Virus record (IMG/VR): IMGVR_UViG_3300038441_000032 | Coordinates: 1 to 21,723 of that record | DNA: 21,723 nt | Direction: 5' to 3' (one strand) | Origin: a virus | Shown: one piece after another, positions 21,611 to 21,723 of the stretch | Position numbering within the stretch: the stretch's first letter is position 1 | Layout: the number at the start of each line of letters is the position of its first letter | Program-made: the position numbers and the translations under genes | The notes under the pieces: model-generated | What the model was told of the DNA's origin: nothing | The model's input: the letters and a program-made list of their open reading frames with translations, nothing else | Database searches by the model: none

Positions 21611-21658
21611 ACCTAATCAACAGGGAGATCAACAAGAAGGAAACTTAGTCATGTTTAG

Positions 21659-21682
21659 GTGAGTCTCTTTAAGGAGACTCAC
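21659..21682. other. Stem-loop 2 of three with a shared loop motif
   Basis: GTGAGTCTC and GAGACTCAC form a perfect 9-bp stem around the loop TTTAAG. There is no T-tract on either side. Confidence 0.6.
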
Positions 21683-21703
21683 TTACTAGGTATTTAACTT
21701 ATC

Positions 21704-21722
21704 GGGACTCTTTAGGAGTCCC
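21704..21722. other. Stem-loop 3 of three with a shared loop motif (at the window edge)
   Basis: GGGACTC and GAGTCCC form a perfect 7-bp stem around the loop TTTAG. The stem may extend beyond the window. Confidence 0.55.
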
Positions 21723-21723
21723 T

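Noticed and set aside
1-21723. CRISPR array, insertion sequence, integrase or attachment site
   Set aside because: No regularly spaced repeats, transposase, recombinase or tRNA-end duplication was found. The HNH genes are the only mobile-type elements seen.

Overview
The window is the virion-structure half of a tailed double-stranded DNA phage with a long non-contractile tail (siphovirus). Every convincing gene lies on the minus strand, so transcription runs from the right edge to the left. The moderately high GC content, a P27-type small terminase, a Gp37-like minor tail protein and the small accessory genes point to a phage of a high-GC actinobacterium, most likely Streptomyces. The host is inferred, because no host gene or attachment site is present.

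Right edge to about 20.6 kb: an AT-richer non-coding stretch holds three stem-loops with different stems but a common loop. It is followed by an 11-bp GC hairpin, a small HNH nuclease, a 316-bp gene-free stretch that can fold, and a tRNA-His(GUG) with an unusual A73. A hairpin with a T6 tract comes next.

20.6 to 16.9 kb: a tightly packed, overlapping run of genes. It encodes a 30-residue Cys/His-rich peptide, a 72-residue Acb2/Tad1-like cyclic-nucleotide sponge (anti-CBASS/anti-Thoeris family), a permuted NlpC/P60-like hydrolase, two unknown small proteins, the small terminase, a NUMOD4-HNH homing-type endonuclease and the large terminase.

16.9 to 12.0 kb: the head module. It contains the portal, a scaffolding protein with PTTE repeats, a P22-like coat protein, a head-tail adaptor, a head closure protein, a gp10-like neck protein and a tail terminator. 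No maturation protease is seen.

12.0 to 0 kb: the tail module. It contains the tail tube protein, tail assembly chaperones joined by a -1 frameshift at GGGAAAC, a 1551-residue tape measure with a lytic transglycosylase domain, a distal tail protein, a Gp37-like protein, a minor tail protein, and a tail spike with two tandem pectate-lyase-like beta-helix domains that runs off the left edge.

The least expected features are the Acb2-like gene heading the structural cluster, and three near-identical hairpin-T6-RBS cassettes. The cassettes lie 21-23 nt upstream of the start codons of the cluster's first gene, the capsid gene and the tail tube gene.
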